From: Rhynchonema sp. JSB1_4
Taxonomy: Eukaryota > Nematoda > Chromadorea > Monhysterida > Xyalidae
Direction: 5' to 3'
DNA length: 64,000 nucleotides
NCBI GenBank assembly: GCA_030248065.1
Contig: JASAMV010002842.1
Span: 1-64,000, forward strand
In this document: piece by piece, positions 48,061 to 59,387 of the stretch
Layout: each line of letters starts with the position of its first letter
How positions within the stretch are numbered: the first letter of the stretch is position 1
The notes under the pieces: generated by a model
Told to the model about the DNA's origin: nothing
Databases searched by the model: none
Seen by the model: only the letters and a program-made list of their open reading frames with translations
Translations under genes and position numbers: made by a program

Positions 48061-49976
48061 TCTGCCAAGCACCGCTGCACCAAAAAAGAAAAGAAAAAAG
48101 TGAAAAAGAAAAGGCGCGAATTTACAACCAATCAGCGCCCACTTGGCGCGCTTAGCGCCACAGCAAACTGCGCCCACATTCGCATGCAAACTTTCAACCT
48201 CAATTTCTCGCGATATAATGAATATTATTTTTTGCTTTTTTTCGCGATCCCTAGATCTCGATGAGACAAATCGATTGGTACATGACTCGACCGGATCGGT
48301 TCAGTTTCCTGGGAGGAGATAGCAATGGTAGCATAAAGTGTGGCCGCCGGAAGTCACGATTTTCGGGTGTCTGAAAAACCACTTTCCCGTTGCCCGATCG
48401 AGCTCAAATTTTCAGCGTTTTGTTATGGCTTGACTACGACTAGAAAACAATCAAAACATCTTTCAAAACCAATCACACGCGTTCACACCAGCATCGCCGA
48501 TATAACACGTGAGGTATAGGGAAAAATCAGTTTTTCGAGCACGCTGATGTTTCACGTGCATGCTGAAAAAAATTTTTGCCACACGATTTCATCACATCAA
48601 CCTATCTTTCTGATAAGAACATTACCAACGACCAAATCCAGCTTTTTCCTAGTTCGTGGTCTAATCTCAAAGTACTGCGAAATGCTAATGCGTTCTCGTA
48701 GATGTTTTCAGTGTGCCGTTTGGTCACAAATGTTTTATAAACATCTTGGCTCAAATTTAGGACTACTTTTTTGGCAGCACAACCACAGCTCGCGATATTG
48801 TGCCACCCAAATTTTCGGAAAAAAGTTCCGTTGTATTTCTGGGCTACATAGAAAGCACATACAGAGCTTAAGTATAAAACAGGTAAGACAAGCCCATTTA
48901 TCATGCTATTCAAGCGCTCAAAGACCGATTTCCCATCTTTGATATGCTTCGACAAAAGCTTGCTCAACTATGGTGAGCCTGCTCAACATTTTTGCTTTTT
49001 TCTGAGGTCCCCAAGCTCACTTCTACTGTATGTCATATTTTCCTATTTTGATAACAACGTAGCGAGGTGGTATATGGCACGACAGGTAGTAAAAATATAA
49101 TTGTTGTCAATTATGTACAAAGCTAGGTTGGTTCATCTGCATCCTAGGAGGCGCGAGCAATGAATGAATTTTACACAAAATTTGCAAGTTTTCGCTTCCG
49201 TCATATTTATAGCCTAACTGCAGTTGCGACGGAATTGTGGCATTGTCCGATGAAGCCCCGATGTTATTGTTGTTTATCGATCAAAATTCAAAATTCGAGC
49301 TCTATCTTGGGCAGAAGTCATTCAATTGAAGGCCTCCTGGATGGTGGTCAGGTTATAAGCCCGGTTGTTGTTCCCAAGTCCAACGCATGGACCTCAATGA
49401 ACACGAACACGTTTGTCGATAATAATTTTACACTTTGATTCAATTTTAATCAGTGAGAAAACATCTGTGAAGAATACTTTTGAGACACAACAAAGTGACC
49501 AGATTTTTAGCGCAGTGATTTTAAGCCTAGGGTGTGACTATGTCTGAGCGCTGTATATCATGTGAAAGAGTCCATCGAGTCTTTCAATAGTGAAGCGTTG
49601 CAGTTGGAATCCAACTCGATGGTCGGTCTTAATTTTTGAAAAGTCTGAATTTCATAACTATGGACCAATCAAGGAGTTCGATCACCCGACCATTTCTATA
49701 AAGCCAGCACAGTTTGTGCAATTTTTACTATTAAATAACAATACCGTGACTTTATAAAAATGACAGAACAAAAATGGATAATTGGCAGAAATAAAGCACG
49801 TATTCACAGCGAAACAATTTCTGTAGTTCTTGTGGCGATGGTTTGGTTTCAAATCAATGAAAACGAGCAACGACGAAAATAATCAAAGAAAATACAAGAG
49901 TACATTTTCAAAAAACTCCAACTTTCCAATCAATTCATCATCATACATACTGTAGCTGCAGTCCAAATGTGCTGTT
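48061..49976. other. No confident gene
   Basis: Antiparallel frames of 131 (+, 48547) and 121 (-, 48967) codons overlap. The minus one reads somewhat protein-like (NGLVLPVLYLSSVCAFYVAQ), but I recognise no family and see no splice support. The 3' untranslated region of the minus-strand LIM gene lies at the right end. Confidence 0.3.
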
Positions 49977-50591
49977 TCAGAGCGGGCGTTGTTTGTCGTC
50001 GAACGAGTAGATGAGTCCGGAGAACAATCGATAGAAACATTCGTGACAATAGGGTTTGCGTTGGTGTTCGCGATAGGTGCCACGCGTGTTCAACGCTTTC
50101 AGACAGTAGGTGCACACGAAACAGGTCGGGTGGAACTTCTGTGCCGAGCCCGAATTGGGTGCCATCGCGGTGACGCATGATGCGGTGATGTTGAGACCAC
50201 AGGCGGCGCATTGGTGCACCGGCGGCAGACCGGCACTGCCCTGAAATGGCAAGGTAAGATGTCTGGCCGCACATCTGAGAGATCTATAGCAACTGAACTG
50301 TTGACATGGTTTTCAAACGAACAACATTTGATTGAAACATCGGACTGTGTGATATACAGTATGTACCCACAACTTAAAACAGCTAAGAACTGAAGTTTCC
50401 CGCGCAGTGAAAAAAGGGCAATGAAAACGCAAAATGCTTAGCTGAATCACCTTGTATATACACTACATATTAAGTCGAACCTGTCTAGTGTTTGGCATCT
50501 GATGTTTGGGAATCGGAGGTTGAGATTCTGAGGTATTCGGTACATTATCTGAGGTTTTCGGCTCGTTTTCTTTACCACTTTCCGTCGACAT
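49977..50591 (-). CDS. Single-LIM protein resembling paxillin LIM4
   Basis: Exons 50591-50481 and 50240-49977 join in phase to 124 residues. The N-terminal 37 residues (MSTESGKENEPKTSDN...) are polar. One LIM zinc-finger module follows: CAACGLNITASCVTAM, KFHPTCFVCTYC, RKPYCHECFYRLF. The C-x2-C, H-x2-C, C-x2-C and C-x2-C ligands are all present. TASCVTAM followed by FHPTCFVC and CLKALN closely matches the last LIM domain of the paxillin/Hic-5 focal-adhesion adaptors. Compared with paxillin, there is a six-residue insertion (PNSGSA) and a 14-residue extension after the usual terminus. LIM1-3 and LD motifs are not seen nearby. It is either a free-standing LIM4 paralogue or a short isoform of a larger gene whose other exons I did not identify. 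Confidence 0.75.
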
Positions 50592-51368
50592 GCTAATTGA
50601 CTAGTTTCGTGGAGTTATTGAGTGAAAAGTTTTCGAATATTATTACCCCAGTTTTATGTATTTTCTGGCGCCGAGCAGCGACAAACAAATTCACAAATCA
50701 AACGCAAATAAACACATTCGGGGAGAGAGACGACTGACTTTCGCTACTTCACAAAAATAAACATAACATACGGTCGGGCAGAGCAGCAGACACAAGTTTG
50801 AAGTCTTTGTGCGTGTCTCGCGCATACAAACGAGTGTTTTGCACACATGTAGCGGGGTGGAGTGTGCATGTGCAGACACAACATGGGCGCATTCATGTCA
50901 GCCAGCTGGACAGGCCAAGCGGACGCACACACAATTCTAAACGCGCACGTTATCAAGACAGAGCACTGGCTGCCACTGCCTCACTCCCTGGGTGCACATG
51001 CATGAAAACTACTGTGCCTCTCATGGGCTGGGCTCGGTTGTGGCTTATGCAATTTTTATAAGCCCAATTTATGTCATTGAGCGATATATAAACGGTCAGA
51101 CCGCTGGATAACCACAAGCGGAATCTAATATTCACTTAAGTGTTGCGTGTGGCTGATTCAAACAGACAAAGAGAAGCGTTGTAGCGTATTACGTAATGTC
51201 AACTGCGAGTCGCCTGTGTGTGACTAAGTATTTGGTGCTGCATTGCCTTCTAAGCGCGTTCACAAGAACAAAGACAACCTTAGTCGTCGAAAATAAGATC
51301 GTCGAACCATATCTAGTAACTTCAGGGAGCCACAAATAAAATGAAGAGAAAATCGGCGCGCGTCTCAC
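50592..51368. other. No gene recognised
   Basis: Intergenic or intronic sequence between the LIM gene and the polyproline gene, both on the minus strand. No motif or repeat of note. Confidence 0.35.
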
Positions 51369-52912
51369 CTCGATCGGCACCAGTCTTTGTGACATGGGCG
51401 TGGCTGAACGAGCACGTCGACGGAGACTCCTGGAATAGAAACGAAGAGAAAGTTTAGCGAAGTTCAAATGAATTCAGCTTTTGATCAAACCACCCTAACT
51501 GATTTCAAGCCATGATACGCCGTGACCGACACTGGCTTAATGACATGACACCAAGCGTGCCGATCTGTAACCTCTATCGGCTGGCAAAGGCCAAAAAGGC
51601 CACAAAGGCCAAAGCCGTGGATACTAAAATGGTGTGTGCACCCGAATGACCAATTACGGTAGGCGTACCCAACATCCAAACTGACCCGTCGTCGTAAGGC
51701 AGCCGGACGCCATATTCTTGACTGACACGTTCCACACTGCATTCGCGTTCCAGTGGCGTGGCTGCAATGCAATTAAAATTGGAACATTTTTGTGTGGGTG
51801 GGGAGGACAGAATGCAGCTGAAACTTGATGGATTGCTTGAGAGATTGCGCTGATATGACAATCTTACTGCAGCGTTCAGTATAACACATTTTTAGAACAC
51901 ACTCAAATTGACAAAATCGGTACATGGGTATGGATTTGGCCTGGAGTCAGTTTGACTCACATGGTGGTCTGGGTGACGGTTGAAACGGCATGGTGTCGGC
52001 TGGTGGCTCGACAACGGCGTCCGCCAATTGCTTGGGACCGACTTTGAGTTTGTACTCGACTTCGAGCTGACGGAGGAATATTTTCTTGGAATCATTTTTT
52101 CGAACATTGCATTTGAAAAGGCGAACGGGCAGTTGAGCAAAGCCGGTTTGAGCAACACTACGTAGAGCAAGAAAAAGAGCAGAGTCCGAAAGTGCAGAAC
52201 CTAAATATCATTACCACTTACCTAAGCCAAGTGTAAGCCTCAGGAGCCTGACACCAAAATTAGCCTGAGACTACCTAAGTCTTTGGAACAAAATCAGAGC
52301 GCTGCTCTTTTGACTCTGCTATTTTTCTTGCTCAAGGTGGTCTCGCTGAAACCGGCTTTGTCCAATCGCCCGGCCACCATTTGAAAATGCGACAGGATTT
52401 TTTGTACTGTATATGAAAAAACTGATAAAGTCAACATCACCAGTTACACAATAAAGACACGCTGTCTAGATCTACTAACCGGTCGAGCCTCTGAAATGAA
52501 GAATAAACAAAATTTGCAGTGTATTCAAGAAAGCACATCATCCAGAATCAACCAGAAGCATATGAACAAACAAACTTGGTTCTGGTTTGCGCTGACGTCG
52601 CAGGATTTCGGCAGTCTGATTCACGTCGGTGACCAGTGCGTTCAGTGCGTCCTCCACGAACTCGTAACCTGCAATTGATGAATAGAATTTGCAAACAATT
52701 CACTTTGTAATGAAACAAAGTCACTTTTTGAAACATCACCGACTTCTCTTTGGCGGCGGCGGCGGTGGCGGAGGAAGTGGGGGTGGCGTGGGTGGGGGTG
52801 GTGTTGGCGGGGGAATGTAGGTCTCGAGTTCGGGCCCGGGCGACACTGACACCCGACCACTGATGTCATACGACAACATCACCGTCTTGCGTGTGATCTG
52901 CACCGGTTGCAT
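51369..52912 (-). CDS. Unrecognised polyproline protein, spliced, 3' end uncertain
   Basis: Exons 52912-52744, 52668-52576, 52406-52315, 52084-51961, 51761-51669 and 51429-51369 join in consistent phase. The start is MQPVQITRKTVMLSYDISGR. A proline-rich stretch with a PPPPPPP run follows, as expected of an SH3, WW or profilin ligand. Then come three predicted helical segments (FVEDALNALVTDVNQTAEIL, KILSHFQMVAGRLDKAG and LRQLEVEYKLKVGPKQLADA); the last loosely resembles an HR1 repeat. I do not recognise the family. If the intron after 51669 is retained, the frame runs to 51574 and ends in a hydrophobic segment (TILVSTALAFVAFLAF), giving a possible tail-anchored form. The 3' continuation after 51369 is unknown. 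A cytoskeletal adaptor is a guess only. Confidence 0.55.
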
Positions 52913-54960
52913 ACTGTTACACGTACATTCAATGCTTCAATTGCAAAGTTTGCATCCGCAGACACCAACTCTAACCATGTTCTGAACGGGTCCTGGACTT
53001 TAAACGAACTACGCACACATGAAGGGATGGCGAAAATCTGATTTTGAACCGGCGCTGCGGTCCAGTATTTTACTTTCTGGCTGTCTGGCGTTTGTAAGCT
53101 CTGGCGCTGCTGCTAAACCAATAACCGCGCGTTTGTACACGTCAACACACAAACCGTGCGGGGCATGTGATACCCGTGCTTGCGTATACATGCGGCCGGT
53201 TTGGTACGATAAAAAGAAAGCCAAAGCCAGGTTGTGTTTGCTAACATCACAAGCTGGCAGCTGTGGCTTACTCAACCGTCGAGCGAGAAAATCAAATTCG
53301 GTACAAAGGTCGAGTCGCAAAATTTTGTTTTTCCCGAAAACGTACACTTACCGTCGTCATTGTGATTTAGTGTTGAGATTCGATTATTGGCAAGTGCTTG
53401 TAGCAATTCACACGTTGATTTTGTTCGTTCGGCGTGATGGCAGTAGAATGGGATTTGGTCCAAAAGACCGAACGAAATTCACTTTGTCGTTTCAATTCGA
53501 TACTGCCGTGTTGTCAGCGAGGAACTAAGATATGTTATAATACTACGGACAAAGGTGACTCAAATAATAATTCAGCAAATCTGAAAGAAGGAAGGAAGTG
53601 AGTAAGTATAGTACGTATCTGTGTAGCTAGTGCTGGCGTTGGTGGGTGTGCTACTGCATTGTACGTATACAGCAGGCTGTCAACCGTAACAGGCGCAAAG
53701 GCGTAACAGCCTCAAATTTAAGGTGCAAAGACATTTTGATTGCCGAATTATAATGGACTGCCTGGTCAAATTACGACTTTCACAGCGTGGCACCACATTG
53801 TGGCACCCGACGCTACAAGCTTTCGGGGTTGCTGCTGTCAAAGGTTGGGGTTCTATTGGAGTGGCTTCTGTTTTGCAGCTGGCTCGGGGTTGGCTTCAAT
53901 TGGCTGCGCAGATCCACACAACATTACAACAGCAACGGACGCGGGCACTGAAGCAAAAATAAAAATGCAGCAACAGCAAAGGAAAGTATGTGGGCATGTC
54001 AGCTAACATACAACAGTCCAAAATGTGTAATAGTGCGCGGATGTGTGCGGGTACGCAGCTGGCTGTAACGGCTTGCTCCACCAAGCTGATGTGCACAAAT
54101 AGGGTGCTATGAAGTTGTGGGGTAGCAAGCTGTTGTATGCACCACTGCGGGTATACTACATGTACCATACTATCGTGGAACAACTAAAGTGTACACAGGC
54201 ACGCAAGTTTATGGCAACTTTGCACACAGAGCACAAACCAAACCATCTGTCCACAAGACAAGCGACAGCGAACTTTTGGGAGAGAGCGAGACCCAAATTC
54301 TGAACTCGCGTGCCCGCGGCAACAAAAATGATGTCTGCACCCAGTCAGCGTAGTCGATACGACGAAAAACACTCTCTCGAACAGACAAGGGGCACTGCGC
54401 TTGTTGTCGCCTGTTTGGCTCGCTGGGAATTAACGATGCCACACGCACACCACATAGAGCACAAACATTGAGACGCGCTTGTGCGTTTGTTCGCTGCAGC
54501 GTGGTTTCGGGAATAAAAAATATCATAAGGGGCCAACGTTCATAATTCAGCGCTCTCATTTTTTTCTCCTCCATTTCGCTCGGTCATGTGTGTCTTGCAC
54601 CGCGTGGGTGGAGCACTGGCACTTGATTGTGCCCTTCTGTCTGCAAATCAAACGATGCAATGAAAATGATACGTCAGCTCAAGAGAAACCAACACCAGAC
54701 AAGACACCATGGGAAACTGCCTCCGAAGCACAACCAACACAGTGAGGCTCCGCAGTGGTAAATATTCCCTCGCGGTCTCGGTTCGAAATTGACAACCGCG
54801 TTTTTGAACGTTAGATGCCGGCGTGGGGAAATTGTACATTATTGGTGGGATTTGACGATACCGAACCACATTGTACGCGCGTTTTCACTCATAAGGTCCA
54901 ATCACTCATAATCTGTCAATTATGTACATCATGCGGTATCAAAACAAGTCGTATTTTCAT
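52913..54960. other. 2 kb without a recognised gene
   Basis: Frames of 112-169 codons overlap on both strands at 53009-53528 with no recognisable motif. This interval lies between two minus-strand genes and should contain the polyproline gene's promoter and the lipocalin gene's 3' untranslated region. Confidence 0.35.
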
Positions 54961-56069
54961 TCACAGGTGGAAATAATATTCGTCATCACATTTTGTCCAA
55001 TTGGCAAACGCAATCGTGTTGTAAGCGCTCGTGAGCGGATTGTTGAAATTGTGCCTTCGCAAGAACTCGTCGACGTCCTGTTTGAATTCGCGCTCAAATT
55101 CGAACGGGTCACGTGCCAGTCCGATGATTGGATGTTTGAGCAGTTGGGTGAGTAGAATGTACGTATATTGACCGTGTGTGTTCAACGGACCCGTTTTGAC
55201 GATTGAGTCTGAAGAAAAGTTACACTGTGAAAAAAGACTAGTTCAAAAACATCAATTAATGCTGTCTCACATGGACACGGATCGGCCGGGTGTCCGGTAT
55301 CAATCAATAATTGTCCGGCATCAGGTCCGATCTTTGTACCGTAGCCCTCGTACATGTCGATAGTGGTGCCCGAACGATAGTAGTCCCTCGTGGTGAACGA
55401 GGCCAGATAATCAGACTTGGATGTCAGAGTGTCTGAAAGTTTTGTGGTCAGTATTAACAAGTCAGTACTTTTTTGAAAAATGGAGAACAAAACTTACAGT
55501 ATGACACAAGACAAGTCTCATGGTGCACACGAGGTGAAGTGATGACCTGAAACAGCCAGATGACAGAAAAATCAAGCTAAAATTTACAAAACTCAAACAA
55601 AAAATGGCAAACCTTGAACCACTTCCCCATCAATTTATCGATGTCAACCTCTCCAACTGCGAAGTACAAACTGTTGTATGCACGTTGTGCCAACTCCTCG
55701 CCCCGCGAACTCGATAGGAACTGCAGATAAGTCACATGTTTGGCATCTTCAAATTGTAAAAAGTCTCACAAGTCACGATTATCATCACCTTTAACGAGTT
55801 TGTGATCGAGGGTCGTTGTTCGTAGGGATTGAGTGTGGGTCGACACATGTTGTCGAACAGTTGGAACACTTCGAGTGCGCTCACTGTCTGGCCCGGGACG
55901 GGGATGCCGAAAAACGGGGAACCACCCGCAGCACCGCCATTGCAGAATGCCAGATCTGATTAGAACATTAAAAAAATAAGCGCTGAGGAAAGAAAACAAA
56001 TAATTAATTAATTTTCTTTAGCTTACCGAAAATTGAACCAAGGACTGCAGCCACAGCGAGGATGTCCAT
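54961..56069 (-). CDS. Secreted lipocalin, nematode LPR type, complete
   Basis: Exons 56069-56027, 55955-55789, 55720-55613, 55546-55498, 55432-55271 and 55208-54961 join in phase to 258 residues. The start MDILAVAAVLGSIF is a short signal-peptide-like segment. The lipocalin signature is GEVDIDKLMGKWFKV (G-x-W), followed by VITSPRVHHETCLVSY, DYYRSGTTIDMYEGYGTKIG, GQLLIDTGHPADPCPY and TGPLNTHGQYTYILLTQ, then LARDPFEFEREFKQDVDEFL near the C terminus. DPCPY and the QGQY-type strand motif are typical of the nematode family. These proteins are secreted and carry small hydrophobic ligands or shape apical extracellular matrix. The short hydrophobic start and the exon junction after it could be refined; all other borders are phase-checked. 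Confidence 0.88.
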
Positions 56070-56930
56070 GTTGCGCCAAGTACCGTGATTTCTCGATTTC
56101 GAAGACAGCACAGCCCAGCAGCAACTGAACAAGTGCAAATCCCAAGTATGATCTGGGTCACCACAACTCAAACGGGCGTGTGCACTCCACTCACATATCC
56201 TCTCACTAATATGAACTCAGCCAACTGGATTACATGTGCATGCAGGCAGCACTAACGTCACATATGGTTGATCAATCAATACATTCAGCGCGTTGCATGT
56301 ACGCCACCTGTACGCACGCATGCTCGTGTCACTGACCTCATATATATAACGTATACGACTGCGTGCACCTGCTGTTTGATTGCATAAATGTTTTTTTCAA
56401 AACTTTGGATACACCTGGAGGACTTTGGTTTATTGAGTGGATTACAGGAACACAGCTGGTCATGGAAGAGGACACATGAACTTTGCAAACGATTGCATCC
56501 TCTTGAAACGACAAAGATCAGTTGTGCGAGGTCGAAATAAGAAAAGCAGCATGCCCCGTTCCATCTTTTCCGGAACGGTTAAGACCAGTCGAGACACACA
56601 CAGTGACGATCTGCCCAATCACGCTCTAAGATGGACGGATGACCCAAAATGAAGGCCGACGGGTGGCCCCAGTTCCCAATTGAGAGAGTGAGGATGATCC
56701 CAGGTTAAAAACAGACAGAAATATGCATAACAGACTTGACAACACATCAGACAGCACAAACACAACACTAAAGCAGTACTGACACCTTTGACCAACCAAA
56801 GAGAAACGCATTTGAACGGAACAGGGGCGTTAGCTGGGTCTGAATTTCGAGGCCTGGATGAAAAGTCATTTTTCCAGTGCTTGTTCCACTTATCAAACGT
56901 CGTTTTTACCTGGTGCTCGCTCAAAATTCG
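56070..56930. other. No gene recognised; upstream of the lipocalin gene
   Basis: Contains the lipocalin promoter region by position. A minus frame of 101 codons at 56619-56924 has no recognisable motif. Confidence 0.35.
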
Positions 56931-56934
56931 GCTC

Positions 56935-57500
56935 CTACTAAATCATGTATCAGTCAAATCACCAGAAGCGTGCGTAATACCCGAAAATTTTGACGTTTTT
57001 GTTCCCGGAATCATCAGAGAGAAGCCAGTGAAAATGCGTGTATTTGATGCGCGGATTTTTTTACTTTTGCAGAGTTCGAGAGTGAGAATCTTGCGATTTG
57101 GGGGTCCTCTTTCCTTCTCGTGCCTTCTGGAAGGGGGTACGGTACTCGCTGAGCGGCTGAGAACGGTACTTGTGCTCCAGATACATGCGCACACTCCTAC
57201 GCCACTGTGTTTGTTGAAACTCGGAACCTATTAAATCATGTATCAGTCACAGTAGTAGAAAGCGCGCTACACGCGAAAATGTTGTCTTTTTTGTTCCCGA
57301 AACCACGAGAAGTCTGTGAAAACACGTGTATTTGACGTGCAACGCGCGCGGTTTTTTTACCTAAGTGTTCGAGAGTAAAAATCTTGCGATATAGTGGTTC
57401 TTTTCCTTCTTGTGACTTCTCGGAAGGGAGTATGGGGTACTCCCTGGGCGGCTGAAGGGGTACATGTACCCGAGGTACCCCTCTCTCTCTCTTATGCCAC
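56935..57500 (+). repeat. Tandem duplication, unit about 294 bp
   Basis: Two diverged copies start at AAATCATGTATCAGTCA (about 56940 and 57233). They share GTTTTTGTTCCCGAA-like, GTGTATTTGA(T/C)G and GTTCGAGAGT blocks, a CTTGCGAT block and a GGAAGGGGGTACGGTACTC-like block. Confidence 0.75.
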
Positions 57501-57704
57501 TGGAACGGAATTGGGATTGCTGTTGTTGTTTCCATCCATGACAGTATTATTTTAATGCGGCATATATGTTTGTGTATGCTAAATTATATCATGTGCGTGT
57601 GTATGACTGTTATGCTCAAAATAGTGCATTGTGGTCAACCCAATTTCATCCTCCTCAATGAATTGAAAAAGAAATTTAAAAAATTCGTAAAAACTAAATG
57701 GAAC

Positions 57705-58150
57705 GGGGGCTCTATTAATTCACTGACCTGATGACCCCATTTTGGGGGGCTTTATTACGAGGGGCTCTATTCCGGGGGGCCTCTATCAACTCACTGACCC
57801 GAACCTGAAAAATTGTTCCCTGAAATACCTCCAAAAACTCCTAAAAAGGGGTTTGAAAGGATGTTTTTTCGCTTGTAATCGCATTTATTCGTGTCTATTC
57901 GTCAATGAGAGGCGTATTATGTGCTCTGAACGAACAACAAGCGTGCATAAGTGTACCTTGTGCACCACTATCAAGCCTTAATACACTACTGCATAGGGGA
58001 TGTTACTTAGGGGGCTCTATTCCGGGGGGCTCTATTAATTCACTGACGATCCCTTTTTGGGGGGCTGTATTACGGGGGGGGGGGGGGGGCTGGCTGGCTC
58101 TATTCCGGGTTGCTGTATTTAGGTTTTTGCGGTATACCGTAAAAACCTAA
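57705..58150 (+). repeat. G-rich array, same family as 34390-34835
   Basis: Contains GGGGGCTCTATTAATTCACT, GGGGCTCTATTCCGGGG, and the block GCATAGGGGATGTTACTTAG that also occurs near 34393. It ends in a palindromic TTAGGTTTTTGCGGTATACC arrangement. Confidence 0.75.
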
Positions 58151-58430
58151 ATACAGCACCAGAGGTCGGGTTGGGCCGGGCCGCGATTTTGGGCTTTTGG
58201 CTCGGGCCGGGCCGGGCCGGGCACCCCGGCCCGAAGCTTCTGAAGTGACTTTACTGAAAAAGTAGAGATTTTTTGTCAAAAATACTAAAATTTCTGACGG
58301 ATTCGGCAAGTTAGTGGTCGGTCAGTATCAGTGTAGTTCCTGGTCCGGAGGGGGAGATAGCGGACCGTCCGTTTTTTTCGGAGGGGGAGATAGTGTACCC
58401 CCGAGGGGGGGGAAGGGGGGCACTCCTTAA

Positions 58431-59035
58431 AGCGGGGGTCCAGGCAGTGGGGTCACTGCGCCAAACTTGTTCAACTTTTCACAGGTTATAGTCGACATTA
58501 ATCTCAACACAATTCCATTTACAGAACTTTAATTGAAGCAGTATCGACCGAGAACAGCGTCGTCAAAGGTACTAACTCGGGAACAAAATAAATTTCGGAC
58601 CAGCTGCCCAAAAAAGACATTTATAGCGTGTGCAGATACGTCATCAATCTCTTTTTATTCGCTGGGTTACGGTAGTTTCAGAACTGCACTGGGTAGAAAA
58701 ATGTTTCACACGTGCCAACTCACCATCAGAAGATAAGCGCACCAACATTTGGGGAACAAAACGCTTGATGACCACGCTGGTTTGGGCTGTGCTACCGTAA
58801 CCCAGCGAATAAAAAGAGATTCTGCCCCATCTCTACACGTTATGAATGTCGTTTTTGGGCAGCTGGTCCGGAATATTTTATACTCCTGGGTTGGTACCTT
58901 TGACGATATCGTTCTCGGTCGATACTGAGGCTACCGATTTCATATAAACTGCATTATATTCACATGAATTGCGACACACGGATCTGAAGTTTTCAGCAAG
59001 TTTGGTGACCGGACCCTACTGCCTGGACTCCCGCT
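58431..59035. mobile_element. TTAA-flanked hairpin MITE (piggyBac/Kolobok-like)
   Basis: The 605-bp element starts AGCGGGGGTCCAGGCAGTGG and ends with the reverse complement of AGCGGGAGTCCAGGCAGTAG, with TTAA on both sides (58427-58430, 59036-59039). Long inverted arms continue through GCAGTATCGACCGAGAAC and CGCTGGGTTACGGTA to a centre near 58735. A TTAA duplication fits piggyBac or Kolobok. Removing it restores contiguity of the hAT-like left arm. Confidence 0.8.
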
Positions 59036-59387
59036 TTAAATATACGGGACCTGGTAGAAAAATTGCCAAAACCCGTGGAAATGCCGTAAAAACTCCTCCA
59101 GGGGTTTTCAGGGCCGCTGAAAACGATTTTGGCATCCATTACAAGCCTAAGTTTAAGCCTAAGTGCCTAAAACACCTAACATGCCTAAAACACCGCAAGA
59201 CCGTGAAGAACTGACTGGCTTGAAACGAAACCCTGATCTTCGGACCACTTACCCTAACCCAACGGCCCGTTTCAGGGCCACCTCAAAGCAACCATGATAT
59301 AAATCAGAAAAACCTATGAATTACAACAAAATTACTGCAATGCTCAACTGGCGACATTTCGAGTTGGGGTGGGGCTGGGGCGCAAGA

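Noticed and set aside
52482..52492. 11-base micro-exon AGGCTCGACCG in the polyproline gene
   Set aside because: Including it breaks the phase of the next exon; skipping it gives a continuous frame.
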